Both the position numbers and the translations under genes were made by a program. From Kwoniella bestiolae CBS 10118 (lineage: Eukaryota; Basidiomycota; Tremellomycetes; Tremellales; Cryptococcaceae), in the NCBI RefSeq assembly GCF_000512585.2, contig NC_089241.1, positions 7,334,001 to 7,398,000 of the forward strand: a stretch of DNA of 64,000 nt, in the 5' to 3' direction. Each line of letters starts with the position of its first letter. Position 1 is the first letter of the stretch. The notes below the pieces were generated by a model. It had not been told where the DNA came from, did no database searches, and saw only the letters and a list, made by a program, of their open reading frames with translations. This document shows positions 1-11,992 of this stretch, piece after piece.

Positions 1-1034
1 GCTTCAGAGGGGATTTTAACAAGCCAAGATAAGAATTGTCTATCGTCGATGATGGCTGACCACTGTGATGTATCCCAATTGATATCTCTTGAATTGGTCA
101 AGGCCGCACAGGGTTGTCTGTGGGATGAATTGAAGTTTAGTCCATGAGTTGTTCCACGCTGAGCGAAAAGAAAGAGTTAACTCACCGACAAAGAAGCACG
201 ACAACAGTATCACTCTTCGCAGGAATGAACCCCAACATGAAAACGTTCTTACTTCCACAATTGTAGCCTGAGACGATATGTCAGCTGAAACCTCGGCTAC
301 GGCGATGGGTGGGGACCAGCTGACTTACATTCTGGTACGGTATCACCTAGAGCACTCTCCTTGTGTAAGACTACTTCCTTATGTTTGGCTTTGACCAGGT
401 GATTGACTATATGTGATGCCGAGGTGTTTCCTCGAGAATTGCAGAACCATTTATTGCAATGTAGGCACTGCAACATAACAGACATGTCAGCTAGGTCCCT
501 CTATTGTTTTGTCAGAGAAGGAGAAAGCTCACCTTGACTACACATTGAGGGTTATGTATACCGCAGTAGCTACAACGCACCACACGATGATCCGATCAGC
601 TCCCTTCGTCGACAGATACATTCTCCTAACTGTAATCACCCAGGCAAACCAACGCAGATATAGACATAGTACTCACGCGCAAGCATGTTCAACCCCTACA
701 CCAAGCATCTCCCTCTCCCTCTCCTCGAACTCCTCGTCACCGTACCTCGGATCCGATATACCCATATCATTGAACTGACTCGCGAAATCGCCGTTTATCG
801 TAGAGGGCGCATGGTTGTGGGTATGACCACCGTCAAGGACAGAGTTGGGTACCGCTGAATAGACAGACGTGAGATCATCGTCTTGCGGGCCGTACTACGA
901 TCCAATGTATGACGTGTTAGCAAAAGCTCCAGCAGCAGGTTGGAGTGATATTGATGAGTGGCAAGGACAAGAGAAGGAAGATCGAGATTAGACGGACGAA
1001 CCTGTGAAGCTCCCTCGAAATTTGAGAATTCCAT
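1..1034 (-). CDS. UPF1: UPF1/NAM7 RNA helicase, N-terminal part (cut by window start)
   Basis: ATP-dependent RNA helicase central to nonsense-mediated mRNA decay; this part carries the Cys/His-rich zinc domain that binds UPF2. Exons read on the minus strand: 1002-1034, 677-894, 533-569 (37 nt), 329-467, 186-267 and 1-117; the phases join cleanly. The start at 1034 gives MEFSNFEGASQ. Family motifs seen are EHACAYCGIH, KWFCNSRGNTS, SHIVNHLVKAKHKEV, ECYNCGSKNVF and FLSWLVKIPSE, in the same order as in human and yeast UPF1. The first donor is GTTCGT, weaker than its neighbours. About 208 residues are in the window; the helicase core lies beyond position 1. Confidence 0.95.
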
Positions 1035-1743
1035 TGTGGTCTCCTACCCCCAGAAATATCTTGGATGTCTTACTAAATAGCCTGGGTATATAAGAGAAAA
1101 AGAAATACGGGCTGAGATGAAGATCAAGATATATCAAATGACAGATACACTCATAACAAATCAAGAAGGAACATTTCCTTTTTACCTCGACCGAACACAC
1201 AAAAAAGGTGGTGACGATGAAACATGAAGTGGCAATCTCCGCTTTGGCGAGAACAGCATAGGTGGGACGGCAAAGTATCACCTTGACTTGCTCTATGCTG
1301 TTCTCGTTAGAATCTCTACGGTGAGTGTCCTATGGATCGAGAACATCATAGATGTCCATGTCCACTTTCAGCCCAAACGTTACAGGAGTAAACCCGCTGC
1401 ATATGAACTGCATAATGTTTTCTCTCCAATCATCTGCCTGCTTGTGACATTTTTGTAATTTTACAAAGATGTTACATCATGTTTTCATTTACTGCTATAC
1501 TGCTATTGCTATACTTGAAATACTACAATGGACACCTACTAAGAGTGGGTTATGCTTTACAACTAGTTTCGTTTGTTGCTTGCATATGTATCTACTTTGT
1601 TTGGGTTTATGATATGATACTGAGTAGAGTCGTATGGTCGACCAGATAGAGAGTGGTAAGTAGGAACAGGAACTCCCCTCAGCAGACCGGCATGTTCCTC
1701 TTTCGAAAGCACAAAGCACAGTGAGGCATTATCACGAGCACCA
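1035..1743. other. Intergenic: UPF1 promoter side and BCAS3-like 3' side
   Basis: Lies upstream of UPF1 and downstream of the next minus-strand gene. Short open frames here have no recognisable motifs and overlap each other on both strands. AT-rich stretches near 1440-1620 fit untranslated sequence. I see no RNA gene or repeat. Confidence 0.5.
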
Positions 1744-4700
1744 TCACTTAGCATACTCCCTTCTAAGCTTCTCCCTTCTAATCTCCCACTTCCTCCTCTC
1801 CTCCTCCTCCTCATCCATCAACCCCAGCACCAACTCCTGCGGGCCATCATCCTCCACCGCCTTATTATACTCCTCCTCCCAGCCCGTGTTCCATTCCTCG
1901 TCAAAGTCGAGGTCCGCATCACTAGCTTCAGTGGTAGGTATCAGATCTGACGAAGGGGATTCCTGCGAATCTTTCGAAGATGATAAATCCGGATTCGGAT
2001 TCAAGATTGATATGGAATCTTCATCCTCGAAGCTTAATCCCAGACCTTCCTTCCTGGCTTTCTCCCTCCGTTGAGATTGATGTTTATGTTTGATATACTG
2101 TGATTGCGCCTTGACATATTCCTTCTTCACTCTATCTACACCGGCTGTTACGGACCTGATTGGTATTCTGGTAGTGGTTGTCCACCGCGTAGAATGGATG
2201 GGCGATCCGTTAGGTAAGCCTGGTAATTGTGTCAAGGGTCGATCTTCCATTATAGAGTGTAAAGCAGATAACAGCGGTTCGTCAAATGGTTTGACATTCT
2301 CAGGTAATGGTGAGACGGCTTCGACTTCTTTCCTGAATAACAGCTTATGTTGTCTTGCCTCGAGGTCCATGATGGATAAGGGAGAATAATCGTCGATAGG
2401 TTTCGCAGAGAAGAACTCGATTTGGCGTGATAGGTAGATTGAAGCGGGTAGGATGGATGGGTTGACACAATGAGTGCGTATTTCAGCTCGAGCAAGACTC
2501 CTGAATTGTCATATATCAGCGTTTTGCGATAAGGGTCAGATACGATATCACTCACTTTGTCTGCCCTGCATGGGAGGAGGTACGGGAAGTTACGGACTGT
2601 GAGGACTCTTCGAGTAGGACAACATCACCGGTACGGTCGTGGAGATTCCAGGCCGCCTTGACCGCTGAATCAACCTCCAGATCACGACCATCGCCGAATG
2701 CTTTGTTCCGCATCATCTCAGTCAGAGCACTTCCCCTTCTGTGCGATGATTGGGAGCCTTTGTCGACCGCCTTGATCTGTTCAGTAGGACGTAGAGATAT
2801 CCGAGCGAGCTCCAAGGTATCAGATGTTGCACGGTATACCGAGATGTCTTGACAATACATCCCTTTGTGCAAAGGGTGTCGGCGGTTACATGTGAAGTGG
2901 AAAAATGCTTCGCCAGCGGCGGATAAAGAAGTTGGAGATTGAGAGTGAGCGGTATCCGGAGCTCGACGAGGTCTGAGTCTTGCGATTGGAGTGATCACGG
3001 TTGACAGAGGGTGAAGCCGAGAATGATTGACTACTTTATCTGTAGCATGCGCGACAGACGACGACGGTCCGCCAGAAGGATGGATGGGGAACACATCTGT
3101 TTTGGTGTTGGAAGATTAGCTCAATTCTGGTTAGAAGGATGAAGGAAAACCAACTCACGGACGGTACCTTTGCCTGTTCCTACACCTATCCATCTTCCAT
3201 TCGTGTCCCAGGCGACTTGCTTCACGGTCGCAGCTGTATGACCTCGTCTAAGCTCGTACAGGTGCCACACTTGACCTTTCACTTCCCCCATCTCATCTTT
3301 ATCTATTCCGGCAGGATGGACATCTAGAATGTGGAATGATCTCCCATCATCCGGCGCGGCGAATAATTGGGTTCCATCTGGTGAGAAAGACAAGTGCGCA
3401 ACAGGATGGGGGCGATTATTGGATGATCTCCTAGCACCAGACTGATGTGGAGAAGCTGGATCAATGGGTAATGGAGAAGTAGAAGGTGGTAGGCGGAAAT
3501 GAGCAATCATCTCGTAAGCTTCTGTGTGTGTTGGCTGGTGACTGTCTGATTGTCTGGAATGAGACCGGCGAGATTTGGAACGAGATTTGTGATTCCGTCT
3601 GGAAGGGGGCGGAAATAGATCAATAACTTTGACCCATTCTCCTCCTGGCGCTGGTATGGCCGAAGAGGATGAAGACGAAACCTCTTCCAGAACACTTGAT
3701 TCCTCAAGACTCCTACTCTCGGCTTCCAAGTCGAAATCATCAGTCTCCTCATCACCCAAAGTTCCGCTAGAATCCGTTGGAGCGCTCTTAGCTAGTCGAG
3801 TAGTCCGAGCACGATTGGCAGCTTTCGCTCCCATCTTCAGACCTGCCCACACTCCTCGAGCTACACCTCCTCCGATCTCCACGGCAGATGACAGGATGGC
3901 CGCTTGGGTATCTTGACCAGTAGCTGAAGATCGTCTGAGCTGCTCAGAGGAGACGGTTCGGGAGCTTCTAAGAGTTGTTGAAGTAATGATGGATCCGAGA
4001 CCATCGGGACCGGGAGCATGAGGTGCAGCGGAGGTGGCAAATGCGAGAAGGCGACTAGATAAGGATATGGTGGGAAGGCCAGCGTGATGATTAAGAGCAG
4101 CTTGAGAGATTGGTGAGGAAGGTAGCGGCTCGAAGGTCTCAGCAGAAAAGAGGTGGATCAACGGTGCGGGATGAGCGGTAGTCTGTGCGTCGAAACCAGA
4201 CATGAGTATGTGTAGTCTTGCTCAGCAGAAAGACAAAGACAACTCACGACAGCGATCACCTTGTTGGATGATGCGACCTCAGCTACGTTCCCTGTTGTCA
4301 GCTCGATCCTCCTGATTGCTACTCCTGTACGAAGATTCACCACCACTAATGCTAAAGAACCTTTAGTGGATTTGCGTGTACTTGTGGATAGTACAATCAA
4401 AGCTACCAATAACCCATTCTCCTCGACATTCTTCTTCAGTAGAGTCATACTGATCACTCGGTCAAGTCCTCCCAGAAATCCCTCTTCCGCCCCATCAACC
4501 TTTGATCCTCTGACGTTCTTGTCGTACTTGATAGTAGGTATAGACATTATCTCCTCCGGCGCGACAAAGGGTTCCGGTATGTGAGGATCGTCAGGAATAT
4601 GGTTATTGTAAATAGTGAAGACTTGGAGAGCGTGGGTCTTGGACGATACCAGCAATAAAGGGCTATACGTGACATCAGCTCATCGCAATCTCGAACGGTG

Positions 4701-5145
4701 AGACATGTAGCTTACATTCGACCCCTTCCATCACCTATATCACCTTCTTGCCAAATCGCCTTAACTCCATCAATATTACCACCAACTTTCACGGGTGATG
4801 GTGGTGTAGCCGCCTGTTGTTTGACCGGTGAGGTAGGTAAGAAACCTTTCAAAGATGTCATACCTGCCAGAGAGGGGAGATGGGACATGATTGGACTGAG
4901 AATGGATGCAGAGGTATCACTATGGCGCAAAATAAATAATCAGGCCGGGCAAGAAGATGGATAGAATGATGATTAGATGACAAGTACTCACTTCAGGTCT
5001 ATTGCTATATATCATATGGGATCGATGGGTCAGCACAAGGCGGTGGCAAGCCAACTGAGATGATACGCACGGATACCCTGTCTCCTCCCCGTCCGTCTTC
5101 TACCACCCCTACCATCGTCGGGAAGATGTCGTTGAGAATCGACAT
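1744..5145 (-). CDS. BCAS3-type WD40 protein (phagophore/autophagy-associated family)
   Basis: About 1,000 residues. Exons: about 5070-5145 (start at 5145, end unresolved), probable 13-nt exon 4992-5004, 4716-4919, 4248-4662, 3159-4182, 2556-3096 and 1744-2500. From 4919 onward all phases agree. The BCAS3 signature is clear: DLNDTS near the N-terminus, PLLLVSSKTHALQVFTI (blade 1), FSPDGTQLFAAPDDGRSFHI, then RRGHTAATVKQVAWD and GTVHVFPIHPSGGP, closely paralleling human BCAS3. BCAS3 works with PHAF1 at the phagophore in animals; the fungal role is inferred only. The C-terminus is acidic and then rich in E/R. The first donor is uncertain: GTGCGT gives a stop in the 13-nt exon, while the weaker GTATCA keeps the frame open. 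Confidence 0.85.
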
Positions 5146-6654
5146 GGTCCGAAGTAGGCATGGGATGTGATTGGAGGTGTGGAAGTTGTTTGAGTAAGTT
5201 TGACTAGCAAACTTTGGTTTGATTGTTCAGCTGTAAGTTGACCGTATATTGATATGAAGTATAAGATATGAGTTGATCGAAAGTGATGAGTGGTAAGTGT
5301 ATATGTAGATATATTGGTAATGAGCGATAGACAATCGGACACAAAGGTATGGATGGCAATCACTAAATCAGCTGTCGGTCTTTTCATATTTTTGTATATC
5401 CGAGATATAAGACAGGTGGGGATCAACTTACACGTTTATCGTATACGTATGCGGGGGTGGTATAAAAGGAAGAGAGTGGGGGTAATCAAGTGTATAAAAA
5501 GAGGGATAAGAGATGGGTCTGGTTATGATTGTGACAAGTGGCTCTTCCAGTCTACTACTTGCACGTTGTATCCTGTACTTGACTCAAAAAGTGATCTTGA
5601 CTACGGGTGGCAATAGCGATGGATGGGTGGACAGAGACGCGTGATTATCGGTTCCGGGATCGTATGTGTATGTGTGTATGTATGTGTATGTATATATGCA
5701 GTCGGATGCAGGATGACAGAAGTAACGATGGCGAACTAGTGAGATATCTGTTAATTGTGGGGTTGTTGCTAATGATGTATGGTGTATTTGACTGTGTTGC
5801 TGATCTGGAATACTGTATGAGTGAGATTGAGATTGGGGACTGATAAGGCAACGTGAAGTGATCCCAAACATGACAACCACAAAGCAACAACAACAAACAC
5901 GGCTACTCGCGGGGTCACAAGCCGAGTACTGAGTACTCACTCAGTACCAATCGAGTCACAGGTTTAACTGTATGACGACGTTCTTACATAATACCCAAAA
6001 CGAACATCCTTATCAGCTGAAAGAGGTAAACCCCAAGATAGCAGCGTGAACCACACGTGCTTGACTCCTCCCTATTATTCGAGGAGGAGGATGAGGGGGT
6101 GAAAGGAATAAAGGGATGAGCACGGACCTCTATCAGGATGTGTATTTAGCTGGTCAAGCTGTTGGCTGTTTGACATGCTTCAGTGCACTAGACTGCTCAT
6201 ACTCACTCTTCCTCCTTTCTCTTCATATCTCTTTGCAATGTGATCATGTCTCCTCACATCGTCTACCAGCCGGTACAACGAACATAACGATACTGACCAT
6301 ATCGATGATCTCTCTGTGTCAACCATAGCACTCAGCTGAAGACCCAATTCAAGGAAGATCATTATTGCGAATATTTCCTCTCCTCGGTGAGATATACACT
6401 ACTCGTGATCATCCTCTTCTCAGATAAATCAGCCATCGTTCCTTTATATGGACGTTCTTTTTGGCACCCACCTCACCGTTTCACCCCGAGAACAGTCAAT
6501 GGTCATTGTCCTCTAATCAGTGGGCAGGTTCAGATGGACACAGGCTTATTTGAGGTGAGTGACACTTTCTCAATGATACTTCATCGTGAGCTGACGAGAT
6601 GGAAAAGGAAGAAATTGTTAATCTCGACCTCAAGAGATATCCCACCAAATCGCG
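5146..6654. other. Divergent intergenic region between BCAS3-like and the 614-aa gene
   Basis: About 1.5 kb with two outward-facing genes. It holds a GT/AT microsatellite near 5662-5698, pyrimidine-rich tracts near 6200-6420, and a possible leader intron (donor GTGAGT at about 6556) upstream of the start at 6655. The open frames are short, overlapping and without motifs. No RNA gene was recognised. Confidence 0.5.
5662..5698. repeat. GT/AT-rich microsatellite
   Basis: Imperfect run of TATG/TG units, for example repeated gtatgtgta blocks, ending in TATATATG. It lies in non-coding sequence and is likely length-variable between strains. Confidence 0.8.
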
Positions 6655-8499
6655 ATGGCATCGACAATGACAGACGAAGAGTTTGAAACCATCGACTGCA
6701 CCCAACCCCAAAAAGTAGAACCCTCTCCATCTTCCTACCCACCACCCTTATTTTTACCCCTACGGTACCAAAGGCAAGGCTCAATCCTCGATCATCCCTC
6801 ATTCCTCCGTTTTCCTCAACCCACCAAAACCCTATCCCTTCCCGAAACGATTCAACCCCCTTCTCCACCAGTGACGAGGACCATCCCCCCATTCCCACTT
6901 ACCGCTGCTGATTTTGCCTTGGTAGAAGGGATAGATGAAGGGACGTACAGAGCAGTGAAGAGAGCTAGGAGGGAGGAGACAAGGGAAGCACGAGCGGCGA
7001 GGAAGAAGCTGAGGAAGGAGGAGGGTAGGAAAGAGGTATTGAGGAAGGTAAATAGTGGTTGGGAAGTGATATGCGTAGGAGACGATGAGGATGATGTGAT
7101 GGGGGATGTGGTGAGTGGTCAAGACCTAGGTCAAGTCAAACAACCCACAAAGCAGTCTTTACTGAATATTGTTCTTACCTATCAGGATCATGTTTCTCTC
7201 AGTAATATTGACATTAACGATTCTTTCGAGTCAATCGAAAGTGGTCGAGAAACATCGTCATCACCTTCGTCATCAAGGACTGCTTCCGGAACCTCATCGC
7301 ATTCAAACTCGACAATAACTCTTCCCGATGAACCTCTACCAGAACCTCCATTCGACGCATCTCAAGTCCTCTCAAGCAGTATGGACATTGATCTAGACCA
7401 GCCCCGATCACCTATTCAAGAAACAGATTTCCCTGCTTCGCTCGAGCCAAACCCCTTCTCGAATGACAGCGAGGATGTACCTCAAATCTCTAACGAGTCA
7501 GCTCAAGAATCAGAAACTGCTCTGGCGCTAGAGGCGGTGAAGATTTTGGTAGGGAGGGCAAACAATGATAATCAGGATATTACGATGGAGCAGCATCCGG
7601 AAGGATCTTCATCTTCCGCCCCGCCAACTCAAGTTTCTGACGATAGTCACGACATGAACTTCGACTCCGATGTGTCAGGTGTACCGCAGACACTTTCAAG
7701 AACGCTGATTCAACCGAACTCAGACGTTGGATCTGCGTTGGGGGATACCTTAGACCATGAGACCTCAATCAGCTTGCCGGTGGACGAGATAGACGGGTCA
7801 GACCATACACCATCTCTTCCTCCTCTACTTGACAAGACCAATATTACCCAGCCTGACTGCCATGGTTCTGATGGACTGATGCCTCAGCAGACACAACGCT
7901 TGATGGAAAACGCCAATTCAACCAACATAAGTATACAGAATCCTCACTCTATCACAGTCGAGGGAGATGGCGATAGTATACTACACGATCCTATGGACGA
8001 TACTGCCAACACAAGTCAACAACTTCGAAGAGCACCTTCCTCCTCCTCCATCGACATGCCATGTCCCAACCCGGCTCTCATACAACCTTCTTCTCTCCCT
8101 TATCCTACCCACTCGCAATGTACCATTCCCCAATCCGAATCGGCAACCCCGGACCAGTCTCAGACTGACGCCATGGGCCCTGCTTCCTGGATCAATGAGG
8201 TGCAAAGTCCCTTCGCCAAGCTTGGTCGAGGTGCGCCTAGACCTAGCAGAAACCATGTCGCACTGCCAAAAACCCCCTTCTCACTCTTCAAGCCTACTCG
8301 GCTACCCAGTCAACAACGTGACATGCACGCCCCAAGCGACAGCGATGTCACACCATCCGACAGGTCGAAAAGCTCAAAGGCGACGAACGGATATCTACCT
8401 ACACCCTCACCTTCACCTTCACCGTCCAAACCTTCCAAGATCAATATGCAAGTTGGTCCGCCATCTGGATGGACGATTTCGAAATTCTACCCATCATAG
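6655..8499 (+). CDS. Unrecognised 614-aa Ser/Pro-rich protein with a basic nuclear-signal-like region
   Basis: Single uninterrupted frame. The start at 6655 (MASTMTDEEFE) is the first ATG; residue 5 is an alternative. Residues 22-82 are rich in Pro. Residues 99-131 form a strongly basic, probably helical stretch (AVKRARREE, AARKKLRKEE) that resembles a nuclear localisation signal. It is followed by VICVGDDEDDV, then about 450 residues of Ser/Thr/Asp-rich, probably disordered sequence. The C-terminus has TP/SP sites (LPTPSPSPSPSKPS) and ends GWTISKFYPS. I recognise no enzyme or DNA-binding fold. A long open frame with consistent composition supports a real gene; nuclear location is inferred. 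Confidence 0.8.
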   Translation: MASTMTDEEFETIDCTQPQKVEPSPSSYPPPLFLPLRYQRQGSILDHPSFLRFPQPTKTLSLPETIQPPSPPVTRTIPPFPLTAADFALVEGIDEGTYRAVKRARREETREARAARKKLRKEEGRKEVLRKVNSGWEVICVGDDEDDVMGDVVSGQDLGQVKQPTKQSLLNIVLTYQDHVSLSNIDINDSFESIESGRETSSSPSSSRTASGTSSHSNSTITLPDEPLPEPPFDASQVLSSSMDIDLDQPRSPIQETDFPASLEPNPFSNDSEDVPQISNESAQESETALALEAVKILVGRANNDNQDITMEQHPEGSSSSAPPTQVSDDSHDMNFDSDVSGVPQTLSRTLIQPNSDVGSALGDTLDHETSISLPVDEIDGSDHTPSLPPLLDKTNITQPDCHGSDGLMPQQTQRLMENANSTNISIQNPHSITVEGDGDSILHDPMDDTANTSQQLRRAPSSSSIDMPCPNPALIQPSSLPYPTHSQCTIPQSESATPDQSQTDAMGPASWINEVQSPFAKLGRGAPRPSRNHVALPKTPFSLFKPTRLPSQQRDMHAPSDSDVTPSDRSKSSKATNGYLPTPSPSPSPSKPSKINMQVGPPSGWTISKFYPS

Positions 8500-9091
8500 A
8501 GGATAGCGTCCTACGGTGCGACCGTCTGATTTTGACTTTATGTCTGATATGGCCACATTGTACCGTATTTTCATTTTAATTAAGATTGGACTCTTCGAAA
8601 GTTTTGGTACCTTTTACTGCGGCTCATGATTATATAGTATATTATTGGTTCATACGACTCTTGCGATTTCTTATGTTTATAGACGACGAAGGGCGAAGGG
8701 CGAAGGAAGGATTCTGCGTTGTATTATATTTAGTATTTCATTACATTGTATAATAGCCCAACACATGCAAATCATCATTCTCATGTACAGTATAATGTAC
8801 GAGAGCAAGATCGTACCGATGATGTCACTCGAGTGTGAGTAATGGCTGTCCAATAGATATATGTTATGTGGGATCTCGATACCGGGGAGCGCAAGGCTGT
8901 AGACGGAAGGTAAATGAGTTTGGAAAGTGTAGTATACATACAATACATGACATGATTGAAACTCTATAAATGTATACCGAATCCTAACCCCATCTCAAGC
9001 AGGAGAGAGGATACTACCTTGTGTGTTGTGTGAATATGACTTTCCGCAGATGGCTACATACTTAATGCTTAGCGATATCGGGTAGATCAGA
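8500..9091. other. Convergent 3' region between the 614-aa gene and DRE2
   Basis: AT-rich sequence between two gene ends, with TTTTAATTAA-type elements near 8570 and runs such as TTATATAGTATATTATT near 8632, consistent with polyadenylation regions. No gene supported. Confidence 0.5.
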
Positions 9092-10245
9092 TTAGAAATC
9101 GTCCGCGATGGACAGCTTGACTTGTTCACCAGGTTTGAACGGTGGTAAACCTATACGATATGACCCAACAATGAGCATGAGCGATCCAAGTCATGGGATA
9201 GGTTAGATGATCGACCACAGAGTCTTCACGTCGAATGATCCTATTCGATCCAATGCGACCTGAGGTAATTCCGAAAGCAGCGAACACTCACCAAGATAAG
9301 GACAACTCCCACACCTAAACGCATCCCCCAAATAACAGCTCCCACAACTACTAGTCTTCTTTGCCTCCGCCCTCTTCTCAGTGGGCCATACACCCTCCAC
9401 TCCAACCGTAGCATTCCTCAGTACATCAGGTATATCATCATCACCCTCAAGGAAAAAGGACTTCTGAGCCTCCCTTATAGCACTTTGAGTTTGTTGTTCC
9501 TCCTGATCCTCCAACTCCTTCAGTCCACAGGTACAATCCTTACATGCTCTCCTCCTCTTGACCTTCTTACCGTCACTCTCTGGGAATACACATTCCGGGC
9601 GCTGTTTGTCCTCTGGAGTTAAGAGGGATTTACCACCATCTTCAAGAAGGGGGGAATCAATGGCCCATAAGGCCGCTTTGAGCGCTTTGTCGCCTTTTCT
9701 CTTCAATGTCAGAGGTCTCGCTCCGTTGGTTGGAGCCGAGGGGACGGAGGTTGGGACTGGTACGGAAGGTGTGGAGGGAGAGGTATAGGCAATGATGTTA
9801 CTTGATGGGGTGGGTAGGAGCGGGGTGAATGATTGGTTGGCAAGGGAGGAATGGAGGGATGTGAGGTCCGATTCGGAGTGGGAGGGGGGTAGGTGGATGA
9901 ATAGTTGGGTGGAAGGTGGGATGGTCGAGAGGAGGTTTGTGGGAAGGGGTAGAGGGAGGATTAGGTGGATGGTCAGAGGTGGTGATGGGAGGGTTGTAGC
10001 TGATTACGACGACTGTTAGCTCGTGTGACCGGTACAGTGCTAGACAAGGGTTGACAAAAAGGGTAAGAATTATACCCACCATTATCCAAAATACGATCTA
10101 CCATCTCTCCCTGTACGTTACCTCCCTGGTTTTTCAACTCAATCAACACATTCTGATACTCCTCGATACGCTGCATGGAACCGAGCACTACCTGGGTGGA
10201 GGTAGAGGAGGAGGAAGCGGTGGCGAATCCGTTGATTGCTGTCAT
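9092..10245 (-). CDS. DRE2: Dre2/anamorsin, cytosolic Fe-S cluster assembly factor
   Basis: Electron carrier of the CIA machinery: it receives electrons from the Tah18 diflavin reductase for cytosolic-nuclear Fe-S assembly. Exons 10080-10245, 9292-9999 and 9092-9150; phases agree and give 310 residues. The N-terminal part is a degenerate methyltransferase-like domain. The C-terminal CIAPIN1 domain shows the [2Fe-2S] site (a Cys in RPECVF, then RACKDCTC) and the twin C-x2-C site CGSCYLGDAFRCGSCPY, then the expected end LPPFKPGEQVKLSIADDF. Length is normal for fungal Dre2. The stop is TAA at 9092-9094. All expected cysteines are present. Confidence 0.95.
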
Positions 10246-11755
10246 GGCGATGCTCTCGTTGCTTGGTAGGGGTCGATATGAGATATACGAGGTTGCTGTA
10301 CTGGCTCTTGATGATGGTCTTTGATATGAGTTAGTAACATGAGATAGTTGTAAAGTCTAATGTAGCGAGGGAGTGGTGTATTACTTGATTATTGATTACT
10401 AAGTGGAGGAGTATGAAAAACTCTCTCTCCCTTCTCGTACTGTGCTTGGCTGACTCAGTGCAATTCAACTTCTTCGGGTTTGCTACTTCACCATTGCGGT
10501 TACGTAATGAGCAATGGCAGCCTGATATTGCTTCCGTCTCATTGGATATGTGGCAGATCCAATCAGAGAACAGAGCTCCCCCACTGCCCACTTGACCTTG
10601 CGCAACGTGGAACAGTTCATTGCTGCACTGTACTAGTAGCACTGACGGGATCTGATGGATCTGGAATGGGAAATCCACTAGCTCATGAGGTGACCTCATA
10701 CCAAGCTAAGAGACGAGCTATTCTAATCTGATAAAACCATGACGAGTGACTGCGCCGATCCACGTCAACTGCAGAGAGAATCACTACGCGAGGATGAACA
10801 TCATGCATGGAAATCAATCCAATCACTCCTTTTGACGTGGACGTGGATCGGAAACCGTTAGCGAACCTTTTGGGGCTACTGTATCACAAACACGATCACA
10901 ATCACGCCTTTTATATGTCTTAGCTTGTCGTGTGATCCGTATCATTCCGAGGTGATCGTATCATCGTATCATCCATTCTCAACACGATCACGTCCATCTT
11001 ACATGCCATGTGTTGAGGAGGTCTGATGATCATAAAACCTCATACACATGTATGCACACATCACAGCGTCATCTGCTCATCTGCTCGTCATATTGTCATA
11101 TTTATGCATGCATGTAATAATGTTCTGGAAACGCACACATACCAATCTGAGCTCCGAAGATCCAGAAATGAGCTCCTCCCAAATCCTCACCGCAAGTGAC
11201 GAAGGGTTCCCCGCACTCGGATTTCCAGAGCGTTCGGGGACATTCGCGGCGTGATCGTAGAACCTACCCTTATCACCTGATTTTGCTTTTATGAGCGAGA
11301 GGAGCGCGTTGTTTAGCTTTTGCCTGATTCGGGCCATCCCGCGGATCATCGCATCATTCATGGATCAGACGAGGGTTTTAGACCCCGAGAGATACCGAGA
11401 ATCCGGTCGAGAAAATGAGCACCTCATATCGCGAGCAATTTTATATATAATAGAGGAAATGCATGCATTGGGGAGGGAGGACAAGAAAGAGACTTTTTGA
11501 ACTCCTCCTGAACAATACATTATAGCCCACTGTTATACCAGTTTGAAACGCAATTCACTCTCATATAAGTCAGCCGTGATTTACACTGTCTGTTACTACG
11601 TCAATCAGCTTTATCAACCAATCCACATCAGATTCAATTTCTCCAGCTCACTCGGCATATAACGAACGCTCAAGTGATCAGACCCACACCCCAAACCAAA
11701 TCAAATACATCGTACCAATCTCTCTTCACTACCTATTCAAAGCAAATCACACACC
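10246..11755. other. Gene-poor region upstream of DRE2 and of a small plus-strand gene
   Basis: About 1.5 kb without a supportable gene. It contains CRE-like inverted repeats (10755-10851, listed separately), a block of CGATCA/CGTATCATC repeats at about 10885-10995, and a TATA-like TTTTATATATAATA near 11440. Opposing open frames at 11048-11361 lack motifs. Confidence 0.5.
10755..10851. promoter_or_regulatory. Inverted TGACGTGG (CRE/ATF-like) elements
   Basis: The 12-base arm CCGATCCACGTC at 10755-10766 is matched perfectly in inverted orientation by GACGTGGATCGG at 10840-10851. The right side also carries the tandem GACGTGGACGTGG (10835-10847). TGACGTGG is a known half-site type for ATF/CREB bZIP factors. 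The location upstream of DRE2 (-) suggests a regulatory site; the factor is not known. Confidence 0.45.
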
Positions 11756-11992
11756 ATGACTTCAATGGCTCAACCCATAAACTTCCCCTCCTCCCGACCA
11801 ACCTACCGCCGTTCAGGCTCGGTCGAAGTGTCCTCACCATCCTCATCACCCAGATCATCATCCCTCGAACTCGGTACCTCACCGACCCAGCAACACCCTT
11901 GTCCACACTTGAACCAATTCGTTCAATCGCTCGTAAAAGCTTATTGGGGTCCTAATACCAGTACGAACACCAATGGGACCCCCAGACGTTAA
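11756..11992 (+). CDS. Probable small 78-aa protein, unrecognised
   Basis: Starts at an ATG in a favourable context (ACACACCATGAC), with ATG again at codon 4. The N-terminal half is Ser/Pro-rich (VEVSSPSSSPRSSSLE). The second half has a compact, less repetitive segment, HPCPHLNQFVQSLVKAYWG, that could be an amphipathic helix with a C-x-H pattern. It ends GTPRR. TATA-like and CT-rich leader sequence precedes it and an AT-rich tail follows. No family recognised. The coding call rests on composition and context only. Confidence 0.45.
   Translation: MTSMAQPINFPSSRPTYRRSGSVEVSSPSSSPRSSSLELGTSPTQQHPCPHLNQFVQSLVKAYWGPNTSTNTNGTPRR

Noticed and set aside
11048..11361. Opposing open frames on both strands
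   Set aside because: They overlap each other, have no splice partners and no recognisable motif.
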